DNA from: Effrenium voratum
Taxonomy: Eukaryota; Sar; Dinophyceae; Suessiales; Symbiodiniaceae
Direction of reading: 5' to 3'
Assembly (NCBI GenBank): GCA_963377175.1
Contig: CAUJNA010003736.1
Coordinates: 351,399-415,398 of the forward strand
Length of the DNA: 64,000 bases
This document shows, piece by piece, positions 44,591-53,583 of this stretch (the stretch's first letter is position 1; each line of letters starts with the position of its first letter). The notes beneath the pieces are model-generated. The model had not been told where the DNA came from, searched no databases, and saw only the letters and a list, made by a program, of their open reading frames with translations. Made by a program: the position numbers and the translations under genes.

Positions 44591-44930
44591 ACAGAGCCCT
44601 CATTAAAAGAAACGCTTCGAACGGTCGATTGTCTCAACTTTCGACGGTAGGGTAGTGACCTGAGGTTGGGTCCACAAGTTCCATTTGGGAAGGACACAAT
44701 GCAAGCTCACGAAAGTTTCCACGAAAACGAGGGGACTCACAAATTGGAAAAAACAAAAACATGACCGTTCCCGTCAATGTCTCATGTGTTTATGCTGGAG
44801 CCTTGAGGGGTTAGTTGGTGACAGGCCCCCTACTTTTCATTTCCATACGGGTGTGAACCTATGTTTGAGCTTGGTTTAGGGAAGCCAAAAGTAAGCCGAG
44901 CTTTGTGTGGGCACAGCCACTTGTGTCTTT
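44591..44930. other. Unassigned sequence up to the join
   Basis: No gene is recognised. Composition and word use are still of the eukaryotic type, for example TTTGGGAAGGACACA. The switch to bacterial coding sequence occurs at about 44930-44945. Confidence 0.5.
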
Positions 44931-45406
44931 TTGTCAAAACCAAGTCCGGTTCCAAGCGAACCCTGCGCACCGACGATACCGTGACCACCGTAGAAATGCT
45001 TCTCCTTGGAGAACATGTGCATCGAGCCGCCCTTGCCTTTGGAAAGGCCGCCTCGCCGTCCGGTGAGTTCCGCCATGACGGCACTCGGTTCCAGATCCAT
45101 CGCCAGCATGTGGCCATGGTCACGGTAGCCGGTGATCAACTGATCCCCGTCTTTCTTTGCCATCTGCATACCGACGACGACAGCTTCCTGCCCGATATAA
45201 AGGTGACAGAACCCGCCGATGAGGCCCATGCCGTACAATTGGCCGGCTTTTTCCTCAAATCTGCGGATCAGAAGCATTTCGCGGTAAGCGTGGAGTTCTT
45301 CGTCCTTGTCGAACTCGGCGATTGCAGGCTTCGCTTTCTTGGCGGAGCTGCGGGTCCGGCTGGCGCTCTTGGAGCGAGCGGGAGTGGTCTTTGATGCTGT
45401 GGCCAT
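44931..45406 (-). pseudogene. pdhA: Pyruvate dehydrogenase E1 alpha, 5' part only, cut by the join
   Basis: E1 alpha decarboxylates pyruvate with thiamine diphosphate and feeds the lipoyl E2 subunit of the pyruvate dehydrogenase complex. The first ~157 codons are present: a basic Lys/Ala/Ser-rich leader, then LIRRFEEKAGQLYGMG, FCHLYIGQEA, YRDHGHMLA and FYGGHGIVGAQ, all classic. After GSLGTGL-F the family match stops, and the frame runs on into eukaryotic sequence for another ~20 unrelated residues. The thiamine-diphosphate motif (GDG...NN) and everything after are absent. GAAGAGGG lies just before the ATG at 45406. It sits downstream of ftsB, as in many Alphaproteobacteria. I treat the break as an assembly artefact, not a real pseudogene. 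Confidence 0.92.
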
Positions 45407-45580
45407 AACCCTCTTCTCGGCGTGACGTTTCCCCTAAGACAGGTAGCTGCAACTTATCCTGTTGCGCCTGTCAATCCAATCTATTCAATATGGGGAGTTG
45501 AAGCGATTTAAATATCTGTAAAAAATAACAAAAATAGTGTTTAACTATATTATTGTTAATCTCAAGAAATAAACTGTTTT

Positions 45581-45949
45581 TCAGTTTACGTTGTAGCGAT
45601 GCCCGGGACGAAGCACGACGAGTTCGTTGGTATGCACGAGGTTGAGATTGAGCCGGGCACGTTCATCAAGCATATCCGGATCGAGGCTTTCGGGTCGCAG
45701 CAGTCCAACACGAGCGACGAGCTCCTGTCGCTCAGCCGTCAGAAGCTCAAGCTCTGATTCCAGTTCGGACACCTGACGTTCGATCATAGCTCGCCCGACC
45801 ATACCGAGTTCACCGCTCATGGCATGGAAGCCGAAATACCCCAACGCGGCAATCGCGATTGCAGGCGTGACAAGGCGGCGAATGAAGGATTGTTTTCGCT
45901 GACGGGTAGCTGCTCTGGGCACTCTATGGGACCTTAACGCTGAACTCAT
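45581..45949 (-). CDS. ftsB: FtsB/DivIC-family septum formation initiator
   Basis: A 122-residue bitopic protein: a basic N-terminus (residues 1-27), one hydrophobic helix (about 28-48), then a heptad-rich coiled coil (about 55-85) and the conserved tail region with LDERARLNL. This is the layout of FtsB/DivIC, which joins FtsL and FtsQ in the divisome and helps switch on septal peptidoglycan synthesis. The pdhA fragment follows on the same strand after 174 bp; this ftsB-pdhA order is common in Alphaproteobacteria, where enolase usually precedes it. Here eno is missing and a divergent pcm follows instead. A small hairpin with AAACTG/CAGTTT arms overlaps the stop region, but is weak as a terminator. 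Confidence 0.85.
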   Translation of the reverse strand: MSSALRSHRVPRAATRQRKQSFIRRLVTPAIAIAALGYFGFHAMSGELGMVGRAMIERQVSELESELELLTAERQELVARVGLLRPESLDPDMLDERARLNLNLVHTNELVVLRPGHRYNVN

Positions 45950-46047
45950 GGCCTCTTCGTTTCACCACTATGCGGAGTTAGGCTTAATAGAGTCTTGAAG
46001 CAGCCCTTCAATTGCACGCAATATCCACGATGGCTTGAGGCACGGGC

Positions 46048-46692
46048 ATGGACCGATTTGCAGAAAACAGGGAAAACATGGTTCTGCGTCAGCTTGAAGG
46101 TCGTGGTATTCGAGATAAGAGAATTCTGGCTGCAATGCGCAAGGTTCCCCGGCACCGGTTTGTTTCTCAACGGCTGCAGGATCATGCCTACCGTGACATG
46201 CCGCTGGCCATCGGCCATTACCAGACAATCTCCCAGCCGTACGTCGTTGCCCTGATGTGCGAACTGTTACAGCTCTCTGAAACCGACACAGCGTTGGAGA
46301 TCGGGACCGGATCCGGCTATGCAGCCGCTGTTCTTTCCCAATTGTGCGAGAAGGTAGTCACTGTCGAGCGCATTCCGGAACTCGCGAACAAGGCAAGGTC
46401 TACACTTGTCGAGGCCGACGTTCCGAACGTAGAAGTCCATTGCGGCGATGGCAGCCTGGGTATTCCTGATCAAGCACCTTATGATGCAATCCTTGTCTCG
46501 GCCGGCGCCCCAACGACACCGGATTCGCTAATGCAGCAACTCAAACCAGGCGGCCGCCTGGTTATTCCAGTCGGCACCACACAATCCCGTCAGGACCTTC
46601 TCCGGATCAGGAGAACTTCGGAAACCTCGTTCGAAACGGAAAACCTCGGCGGTGTCGCTTTTGTGCCGCTGATTGGTGAGATGGGTTGGTAA
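46048..46692 (+). CDS. pcm: Protein-L-isoaspartate O-methyltransferase
   Basis: A 214-residue enzyme that methylates the side-chain carboxyl of isoaspartyl residues with S-adenosylmethionine, starting repair of aged proteins. Visible signatures: the substrate-side motif PRHRFV near residue 34, the Ser/Thr-rich TISQPYVVALM near 70, SAM motif I LEIGTGSGYAAAVL near 89, VTVERIPEL with the acidic ribose-binding residue, GDGSLG near 139, DAILVSAGAP and the PGGRLVIPVG strand. The length fits bacterial Pcm. GAGG lies about 10 bases before the ATG. It is divergent from ftsB (98-bp spacer) and followed by a convergent orphan gene. Confidence 0.93.
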   Translation: MDRFAENRENMVLRQLEGRGIRDKRILAAMRKVPRHRFVSQRLQDHAYRDMPLAIGHYQTISQPYVVALMCELLQLSETDTALEIGTGSGYAAAVLSQLCEKVVTVERIPELANKARSTLVEADVPNVEVHCGDGSLGIPDQAPYDAILVSAGAPTTPDSLMQQLKPGGRLVIPVGTTQSRQDLLRIRRTSETSFETENLGGVAFVPLIGEMGW

Positions 46693-46851
46693 GTTCCCAT
46701 TCATCTTTGGGAATTCGCACCCAAAAAGCACTTATACTTGGGTCTAGCATCGATCGCTCAAACGACAATGCTCCGCATTGACTGCACTTTGTATTGCTTG
46801 GAAAGGCGTCGTCAAAAGCAGTCATTGAGTAATGCAGAAGCAAGGGGAATG

Positions 46852-47286
46852 TTACTTCTCATAATATTTAACTTCCGAAATCAAAATGATTTCGAAATCT
46901 CTCTCGATTTGATCTCCGTAACCTACAAATCTTCTCCCATCAGGATGGAATATTAGTAATTTACTTGAATCTCGGTCTCGTTCGGCTTCATCGTATGGGT
47001 GCGGCAGTGTGACTTTACACGATAGTTCTTTGGCCAACACTTGCCCAACCGAATTCACGTTTCTTTCCAAAGCGGGCTCTGCATTCACCACTGCAAACGT
47101 CTGAAACGGTCGTTCGCCTTGCATCAACTCAACACCCAAATAGCCGGCGGTATTTTCCAGGCACCAGTATTTTGTGATTTCCAAAATCTTGTTTTGTTCA
47201 ACATCAAACGCCACCGACAATGAACTTCGCAACGCGATGAAACTGACAGGAATTTCAATGTTAATTTCAATAATTTCGAATCTCAT
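46852..47286 (-). CDS. Hypothetical protein, orphan
   Basis: I do not recognise this protein. It has 144 residues if the ATG at 47286 is used (AGG about 8 bases upstream); TTG and GTG codons further up could add nine. It has beta-strand-like segments (RFEIIEINIEIPVSFIALR), few charged repeats, no signal peptide and no membrane helix, and ends in EVKYYEK. Codon use is more AT-rich than that of its neighbours pcm and mfd, suggesting a recently acquired gene. It is separated by 108 bp from the stop of mfd, which reads the same way, so it lies downstream of a different transcript or of its own promoter. Confidence 0.55.
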   Translation of the reverse strand: MRFEIIEINIEIPVSFIALRSSLSVAFDVEQNKILEITKYWCLENTAGYLGVELMQGERPFQTFAVVNAEPALERNVNSVGQVLAKELSCKVTLPHPYDEAERDRDSSKLLIFHPDGRRFVGYGDQIERDFEIILISEVKYYEK

Positions 47287-47394
47287 TTGAACCTGCGAGT
47301 GTTTGAGCACCAAACTTCCGTTGGCAGGCAGTCAACGACACAACTTACGAAAAACCAAATCTAGTGGGTTCAAGAATCAAAGGACTTTTTCGTC

Positions 47395-50300
47395 CTACGC
47401 AGCTGCCAGTTTCGACAGCTTCGTCAAGATTGTGGCCGTGCCCTTAAGCCGCGAATCTGTCTTTTCCCAGTCCCGGGTCAGCACAACACGCTGATCCGGA
47501 CGGATCTTGGCAAGAACCCCCTGCTCGGCGATATAGGAGACGAGACCGGCCGGATTGGCAAACTCGCTGTTACGGAAAGCAACGACGATGCCTTTCGGCC
47601 CCGCATCCACCTTCTCCACATTCGCCTTGCGGCACAGCCCCTTGATATAGACGATCTTCAACAGGTGCTGGACCTCTTCGGGCAACGGGCCGAACCGGTC
47701 GATCAGTTCCGCACCGAAAGCATCGATTTCCTCGGCCTCCGTGACATCGCCCAGCCGTCGGTAGAGTTGCAGGCGCAATTGCAGGTCGGCGACGTAGTCG
47801 TCCGGTATGAGCACAGGCGTGCCGATGTTGATCTGCGGCGACCATTGCTCCTCGCCGAAATCGGCACCGCCATCCTTGAGCTGCGCCACCGCCTCTTCCA
47901 GCATCTGCTGATAAAGTTCGAATCCGACTTCCTTGATATGCCCTGACTGCTCTTCACCGAGCAGGTTCCCTGCCCCGCGAATATCCAGATCGTGGCTGGC
48001 AAGCTGAAAACCGGCGCCAAGCGTTTCGAGCGACTGCAGGACTTTCAGGCGCCGTTCCGCTGTTGCCGTCAGCGTTTTGTTGGCCGGGACCGTAAAGAGC
48101 GCATAGGCCCTGGTCTTTGAGCGGCCGACACGGCCGCGCAACTGGTAGAGCTGTGCAAGACCGAACATGTCCGCGCGGTGAACGATCAGCGTGTTCGCGG
48201 TCGGAATGTCCAGTCCCGATTCGACAATCGTGGTGGACAGGAGAACGTTGTATTTGCCCTCGTAAAAGGCGTTCATCACGTCTTCAAGCTCACCCGGTGG
48301 CATCTGGCCATGAGCTACAGCAACCTTCAGCTCAGGTACCTGCTCTTCCAGGAATGCAAGCCGGTCGGCAATATCCGAGAGCCTCGGACAAACGTAAAAG
48401 CTCTGCCCACCGCGATAGTGCTCCCGAAGCAGAGCTTCGCGCACAACCAGCGGATCGAAGGGCGACACGAAGGTCCGTACCGCAAGTCTGTCGACCGGCG
48501 GTGTTGCGATAAGCGATAGCTCACGGACACCGGTCAGCGCCAGCTGCAGCGTACGCGGGATCGGTGTCGCTGAAAGCGTCATCACATGGACGTCCGACTT
48601 CAGTTCCTTCAGCCGTTCCTTGTGCTTGACCCCGAAATGCTGCTCTTCGTCGATAATCAGGAGCCCGAGATCGCGGAACTGGATCGACTTCCCCAAAAGC
48701 GCATGCGTTCCGACCACGATATCGATTGATCCGTCGGCGATGCCCTTCTTGGTCTGGGTCAGCTGCCTCGTCGGCACAAGTCTTGACGCGTGACCGATAT
48801 TGATCGGAAGGCCGTGAAAACGTTCACAGAAGGTCTTGTAATGCTGACGCGCAAGCAACGTCGTTGGAACAACAACAGCGACCTGGCGTCCCGACATTGC
48901 GGCGAGGAACGCCGCACGCAGCGCCACCTCCGTCTTGCCGAAACCGACGTCGCCGCAGATCAGGCGGTCCATCGGCCGGCCGGAGGCCAGGTCGTCAAAG
49001 ACCGAATCGATGGCGGTAAGCTGATCGTCGGTTTCCTCGTAGGGAAATCGCGTCGCGAATTCGTCATAAACCCCGTCCGGCGTTTCGACCACGGGCGCGG
49101 TCTTCAGGGCGCGCGCGGCGGCCGTCTTGATGAGGCCGTCGGCGATTTCGAGAATACGTTTCTTGAGCTTCGCCTTCCGCGCCTGCCAGGCGCCACCACC
49201 GAGCTTGTCCAGCTGGGCTTCCTGATCTTCCGAGCCGTAGCGCGACAGAAGTTCGATGTTTTCCACCGGAAGGTAGAGCTTGTCACCACCCGCATATTGC
49301 AGTTCCAGGCAATCGTGCGGCGCCCCCACGGCCTCGATGGTCTTCAGCCCGACGAACCTGCCTATGCCGTGTTCGACATGGACAACAAGGTCCCCTTCGG
49401 AGAGGCCTGTGGCCTCCGTGATGATATTTGCACCCTTGGACTTGCGGCGGGACTTGCGCACCAATCGGTCGCCGAGAATGTCCTGTTCGCCGACAAAGGC
49501 AATCTCTTTCAGCTCGAAACCGTGTTCGATGCCCAGCACACACAATGCGGAGGTTTTGTCTGGAAGCTGTTCCGCTTCCCTCAGCGTGTCGACCTCCTGC
49601 ACGGAACCGAGGCCGTGATCGCTCAGGATCTGTCCCAGACGGTCGCGAGACCCGTCTGACCAGCAGGCGATCACCGTTCGTTTGCCTTCAGACTGAAGAT
49701 CGCGCACATGCGTTGTCAGGGCGTCGAAAATATTGACGTCTCCTGCAGCACGTTCCGCGGTGAAACTGCGGCCCTGCCTGCCTGCCAGCTCAATAACGAT
49801 CTTGCCGGTTCCGGGCGGTGGCGTGAATGGATCGAGCGCCGCGCTGGCCCGATCCGCAATCGCGGACACCCATTCGCCTTCTGAAAGGTAAAGTCTCTCG
49901 GGCTCGATCGGCATGTAGGGCACAGTGCCGGAACTGGTCCCCAATTCCCGTGCGTCCTGACGCGCCTTGTAGTGCTCCGCAATCTGCTCTGTACGCTCGC
50001 GAACAGCGTCCGCTGCGTTTGTGTCGAGAACGATGGGCGTATCGCCGATATAGTCGAAAAGCGTTTCAAGTCGTTCGTGGAACAACGGCAACCAGTGTTC
50101 CATGCCCGCGTATCGCCGACCGTCACTGATCGACTGATAGAGCACATCATCACGGCTGGTCGCGCCAAAGCTTGCAAGATATGACCGGCGGTATCTTGAG
50201 ATTGCCTCGTCTGAAAGTACAACTTCACTCATCGGAACAAGATCAAGCCGCTTGAGCTGCTTCGACGTACGTTGTGTTTCGGCATTGAAAGAGCGAATTG

Positions 50301-50880
50301 ATTCCAGCGTATCGCCAAAGAAATCGAGTCGGACCGGTTCTTCGGATCCCGGCGCATACAGGTCGATGATGCCGCCGCGCACCGCATATTCACCCGTTTC
50401 CCGGACCGTCGGCGTACGGGAGAACCCGTTCATTTCCATCCAGCCGGAAACAGCTGTCATGTCGACCTGGTTGCCGGGCGCCATCGAAAATGTCTGTTCG
50501 GCCATGAACCCGCGCTCCGGCATCCGCTGAACCGCAGCATTCAGCGTTGTCATCAGGACCGTCTTTCGGCCGCCCTGAATTCCACGCGCCAGCATACCGA
50601 GCGCCAGCAATCGCCTGGCGCTGATCGACGGGTTTGGCGAGACCCGGTCATATGGCAGACAGTCCCAGGCGGGCAATTGCAGGATCTCGACGTCGGGCTC
50701 GAAAAACGCCAGCGCCTCGCTGACCATGGCCATGCGGGTCGCGTCGCGTGCCGCGAACACCAGTGCAAGACCGTCATTCTTGCTTTCCGCAAGCAGTCTG
50801 GCGAGCGCATAGCTTTCAGCACCATCGGGAACACCGGCCAACGTGACGTTGGTCTGGTCTTTGAGCAGGCTGTCAAACAC
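47395..50880 (-). CDS. mfd: Transcription-repair coupling factor
   Basis: Mfd pushes stalled RNA polymerase off DNA and recruits UvrA to the lesion. About 1161 residues, from GTG at 50880 (AACAGGAC upstream). An upstream start at 50970 would overlap sdhE and add residues unlike the family. Order of parts: UvrB-like N-terminal modules; the RNA-polymerase-interacting domain with GDLVVHVEHGIGRFVGL around residue 500; helicase motif I GDVGFGKTE at about 643-651; DEEQHFG at about 743; LSATPIPRTL; TIVESGLDIPTANTLI and QLRGRVGRS; then the C-terminal regulatory domain. All motifs look intact. It follows sdhE on the same strand after 17 bp and is probably co-transcribed with it. Confidence 0.97.
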   Translation of the reverse strand: MFDSLLKDQTNVTLAGVPDGAESYALARLLAESKNDGLALVFAARDATRMAMVSEALAFFEPDVEILQLPAWDCLPYDRVSPNPSISARRLLALGMLARGIQGGRKTVLMTTLNAAVQRMPERGFMAEQTFSMAPGNQVDMTAVSGWMEMNGFSRTPTVRETGEYAVRGGIIDLYAPGSEEPVRLDFFGDTLESIRSFNAETQRTSKQLKRLDLVPMSEVVLSDEAISRYRRSYLASFGATSRDDVLYQSISDGRRYAGMEHWLPLFHERLETLFDYIGDTPIVLDTNAADAVRERTEQIAEHYKARQDARELGTSSGTVPYMPIEPERLYLSEGEWVSAIADRASAALDPFTPPPGTGKIVIELAGRQGRSFTAERAAGDVNIFDALTTHVRDLQSEGKRTVIACWSDGSRDRLGQILSDHGLGSVQEVDTLREAEQLPDKTSALCVLGIEHGFELKEIAFVGEQDILGDRLVRKSRRKSKGANIITEATGLSEGDLVVHVEHGIGRFVGLKTIEAVGAPHDCLELQYAGGDKLYLPVENIELLSRYGSEDQEAQLDKLGGGAWQARKAKLKKRILEIADGLIKTAAARALKTAPVVETPDGVYDEFATRFPYEETDDQLTAIDSVFDDLASGRPMDRLICGDVGFGKTEVALRAAFLAAMSGRQVAVVVPTTLLARQHYKTFCERFHGLPINIGHASRLVPTRQLTQTKKGIADGSIDIVVGTHALLGKSIQFRDLGLLIIDEEQHFGVKHKERLKELKSDVHVMTLSATPIPRTLQLALTGVRELSLIATPPVDRLAVRTFVSPFDPLVVREALLREHYRGGQSFYVCPRLSDIADRLAFLEEQVPELKVAVAHGQMPPGELEDVMNAFYEGKYNVLLSTTIVESGLDIPTANTLIVHRADMFGLAQLYQLRGRVGRSKTRAYALFTVPANKTLTATAERRLKVLQSLETLGAGFQLASHDLDIRGAGNLLGEEQSGHIKEVGFELYQQMLEEAVAQLKDGGADFGEEQWSPQINIGTPVLIPDDYVADLQLRLQLYRRLGDVTEAEEIDAFGAELIDRFGPLPEEVQHLLKIVYIKGLCRKANVEKVDAGPKGIVVAFRNSEFANPAGLVSYIAEQGVLAKIRPDQRVVLTRDWEKTDSRLKGTATILTKLSKLAAA

Positions 50881-50897
50881 AGCAAAACGTCCTGTTG

Positions 50898-51215
50898 TTA
50901 TTTGGCGAAACCGGCCGGGCCGGCCACATCGTGATAGGCAATGATACGTCGGTAAAGCGGACCATCCCATTCCGCCGGCAAAGGCTTGCGCCCGGTCATC
51001 CAGGCATAAAGGTCCTGATCGGGCGCGGTCAGAAGATGTTCCAGTTCCAGGAGCTCATCTTCCGAAAGATGGTCGATTTCAGCATTGGCGAAGCCCCCCA
51101 GAAGCAAGTCCATTTCCTTCATGCCCCTGTGCCAGCAGCGGAACAGTATCCGCTTGCACCGGGGATCACGGTCTTGCTGTATGGGCTCTTCTGTGCTGCC
51201 TGTCGGATTGGACAT
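50898..51215 (-). CDS. sdhE: Succinate dehydrogenase flavinylation factor SdhE
   Basis: A 105-residue member of the SdhE/Sdh5 (former DUF339) family, which helps attach FAD covalently to SdhA and so matures respiratory complex II. The hallmark is CWHRGMKEMDLLLGGF near residue 27-42, containing the RGxxE motif whose Gly and Glu are essential in characterised relatives. An acidic helical bundle follows, with LLTAPDQDLYAWMTG. Its place directly before mfd and divergent from recG is a usual alphaproteobacterial arrangement. Confidence 0.93.
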   Translation of the reverse strand: MSNPTGSTEEPIQQDRDPRCKRILFRCWHRGMKEMDLLLGGFANAEIDHLSEDELLELEHLLTAPDQDLYAWMTGRKPLPAEWDGPLYRRIIAYHDVAGPAGFAK

Positions 51216-51464
51216 GAGTGGCCTATCTGAAAATGAGCCGGCAGGGACTGGAGACGGGGTGTCTCTACAGATTGCCGACCCGGTGTGAAATCGTGACGGT
51301 TATATAACGCTGCAAAAGAAGATTGTCAGCGCTTTCTCGACTTTGAATGCAGTTATTTGTTCACATATTGTTCTACCTGTTGCACCGATCGTTCGCTTCA
51401 TGGCAAAACAGACACTGTGTTCCAACAAGTGAGCACTGCAAAAGGATAGGTCCTTTAGGAAAAG
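51216..51464. promoter_or_regulatory. Divergent promoter region of sdhE-mfd and recG
   Basis: This 249-bp spacer separates two divergent start codons, so it must hold both promoters. I see AT-rich stretches (GTTATATAAC near 51299 and TTGTTCACATATTGTTC near 51356), but no consensus boxes I would commit to. TTTAGGAAAAG just before the recG ATG provides its ribosome-binding site. Confidence 0.55.
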
Positions 51465-53567
51465 ATGCGCCCGCCGATCCTCGACCCGCTGTTTGCCCCC
51501 GTCTCAACACTGCCCGGGATCGGACCCAAGATCGCCAAGCTGGTCTCGGGCCTGGTTGGTGGCCAGCCGGAGAGGGACGCGACGGTTTCGGATCTTCTGT
51601 TCCACATACCGCACAATCTTATTGACCGGCGGCACCAGCCGGGAATTGCCTACTCAGAAAGCGGTGACATCGTCACCCTTGATGTCACGATCGGCCGGCA
51701 TCAGGCACCACCCAGAAACTCCAAGGCGCCCTACAAGATCCCGGCCCATGACGAGACCGGCGAGATCAGTTTCGTATTCTTTCATCCACGCAGGGACTGG
51801 CTGGAAAAGACATTCCCCGAAGGTGAGCGGCGTATAGTGTCGGGCAAGGTCGAATGGTTCAACGACCGCCCGCAAATGGTACACCCGGATTATTCGCTCA
51901 AGCCGGAAGAGGCCGCCGAAATGCCCTCGATCGAGCCCGTCTATCCCTTGACGGCCGGCCTTGCATCCAAAACGCTTCAGAAAGCCATGCGCGCCGCTCT
52001 GGAACGTGTTCCGAATCTTCCTGAATGGCTCAACGATGCGCATCTGCGTCAGACTGGTTGGCCGGACTTTCGCGATGCCTTGCAGACGTTGCACATGCCG
52101 AAAGAACGCCAGGACATGGAACCGCAATCAATCTACATGCAACGGCTGGCCTATGACGAGCTGCTCGCCAGTCAGCTCGCGCTAGCGATGGTCAGGGCCA
52201 ATATGCGCCTGCTCGGCGGTATCGCCCGAAAACCGGACGGCGCCTTGCAGCAGAGCGTCATCGATGCCCTTCCCTTTCATCTGACGGACAGCCAGTCAAA
52301 TGCCATCAGGGAAATCAACGAGGACCTCGCAGAACCTACCCGGATGCTAAGGCTCCTCCAGGGCGATGTCGGTTCCGGAAAGACTGTTGTCGCCCTTGCA
52401 GCGTTGGCCCAGGTGATCGAAACAGGTGCTCAGGGCGGCCTGATGGCACCGACCGAAATCCTTGCGCGCCAACACTACGCCTCGATGTCGCCGCTGTGCG
52501 AGAAGGCCGGCATCCGTCTCGCGCTGATGACCGGCAAGGACAGCCAGAAGCAACGACGCCTGCTCCAGGAAAGACTGGATGCAGGGGAAGTCGATCTCGT
52601 GGTCGGAACCCATGCGCTTTTTCAGGGCTCTGTATCGTTCAAGAACCTTGGCATGGTCGCTGTTGACGAACAGCACCGTTTTGGCGTCCACCAGCGGCTG
52701 GCCCTCTCGGGCAAGGGCCAGGGGGTCGATGTCCTGGTGATGACCGCAACTCCCATTCCGCGCACGCTCGTCCTGACCTGTTTCGGCGACATGGATGTTT
52801 CCCGCCTCACCGAAAAGCCTGCCGGACGAAAACCGATCAGGACCGTCTCCGTGTCGCTCGACCGTCTGGACGAGATCATCGCGCGCGTGGGCGCGGCTAT
52901 CTCCGAGGGACAAAAAGTCTACTGGGTGTGCCCGCTTGTCGAGGAATCGGAAAAGATCGACCTCGCAGCCGTTGAAGACCGACACCGCGTTCTGGAGCAC
53001 GCGCTAAGACAACCCATCTCTTTGGTGCATGGCCGCATGGGCGCGGACGAGAAGGACAGTGCAATGTCCGCCTTCAAAAACGGAGAAACAAAGGTACTTG
53101 TTGCCACAACGGTGATCGAGGTCGGGGTCGACGTTCCAGACGCGACCATCATTGTCATCGAGCATGCCGAGCGTTTCGGCCTTGCCCAGCTTCACCAGCT
53201 CCGCGGACGGGTCGGGCGCGGTGACAAGCCATCATCCTGTGTCCTGCTCTACAAGGGTCCATTGGGCGAAACTGCTGGTGCACGCCTCAACATCATGCGC
53301 GAAACCAATGACGGCTTCCTGATTGCCGAAGAGGATCTCAAGCTGCGAGGAGGAGGTGAAATCCTTGGTACCCGCCAGTCAGGCACACCCGGTTTCCGCA
53401 TCGCGCGGGCGGACGAGCACGCCGATCTTATGGAAGTCGCCCGCGACGACTCGAGGCTCATCCTGGAAATGGATCCGGAGTTGAAGTCCGAGCGCGGCGC
53501 GGCACTTCGATGCCTGCTTTACCTTTTCGGCAGGGATGCCGCGATCAGGTTGTTGAGAGCGGGTTGA
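51465..53567 (+). CDS. recG: ATP-dependent DNA helicase RecG
   Basis: RecG is a monomeric superfamily 2 helicase that regresses stalled forks and processes branched DNA. 700 residues, the usual size. An N-terminal wedge/OB-fold domain comes first (about 1-180, with STLPGIGPKIAKL at the start), then motif I GDVGSGKTVVAL near residue 302, PTEILARQHY, motif II DEQHRFGV near 400, MTATPIPRTL, the IEVGVDVPDAT and QLRGRVGRGD motifs, and the C-terminal tail LKLRGGGEILGTRQSG. All are intact. The start is ATG with AGGA eight bases upstream. A weakly related small gene follows after 16 bp in the same direction. Confidence 0.97.
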   Translation: MRPPILDPLFAPVSTLPGIGPKIAKLVSGLVGGQPERDATVSDLLFHIPHNLIDRRHQPGIAYSESGDIVTLDVTIGRHQAPPRNSKAPYKIPAHDETGEISFVFFHPRRDWLEKTFPEGERRIVSGKVEWFNDRPQMVHPDYSLKPEEAAEMPSIEPVYPLTAGLASKTLQKAMRAALERVPNLPEWLNDAHLRQTGWPDFRDALQTLHMPKERQDMEPQSIYMQRLAYDELLASQLALAMVRANMRLLGGIARKPDGALQQSVIDALPFHLTDSQSNAIREINEDLAEPTRMLRLLQGDVGSGKTVVALAALAQVIETGAQGGLMAPTEILARQHYASMSPLCEKAGIRLALMTGKDSQKQRRLLQERLDAGEVDLVVGTHALFQGSVSFKNLGMVAVDEQHRFGVHQRLALSGKGQGVDVLVMTATPIPRTLVLTCFGDMDVSRLTEKPAGRKPIRTVSVSLDRLDEIIARVGAAISEGQKVYWVCPLVEESEKIDLAAVEDRHRVLEHALRQPISLVHGRMGADEKDSAMSAFKNGETKVLVATTVIEVGVDVPDATIIVIEHAERFGLAQLHQLRGRVGRGDKPSSCVLLYKGPLGETAGARLNIMRETNDGFLIAEEDLKLRGGGEILGTRQSGTPGFRIARADEHADLMEVARDDSRLILEMDPELKSERGAALRCLLYLFGRDAAIRLLRAG

Positions 53568-53583
53568 TCGTCGGGAATTTTTT

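Noticed and set aside
1..44930. CRISPR arrays or bacterial defence systems
   Set aside because: Repeats here are microsatellites or dispersed inverted-repeat elements. No regularly spaced repeat-spacer array or cas-like frame is present.
1..44930. Relict dinoflagellate spliced-leader sequence marking retroposed genes
   Set aside because: I looked for TTTTGGCTCAAG and its complement and found no convincing copy.
44876..45406. pdhA as a complete, shortened enzyme
   Set aside because: The last ~20 residues are read from eukaryotic sequence and the thiamine-diphosphate motif is missing.
48790..49659. A 289-codon plus-strand gene opposite mfd
   Set aside because: It is a shadow frame of GC-rich mfd coding sequence with no domain.
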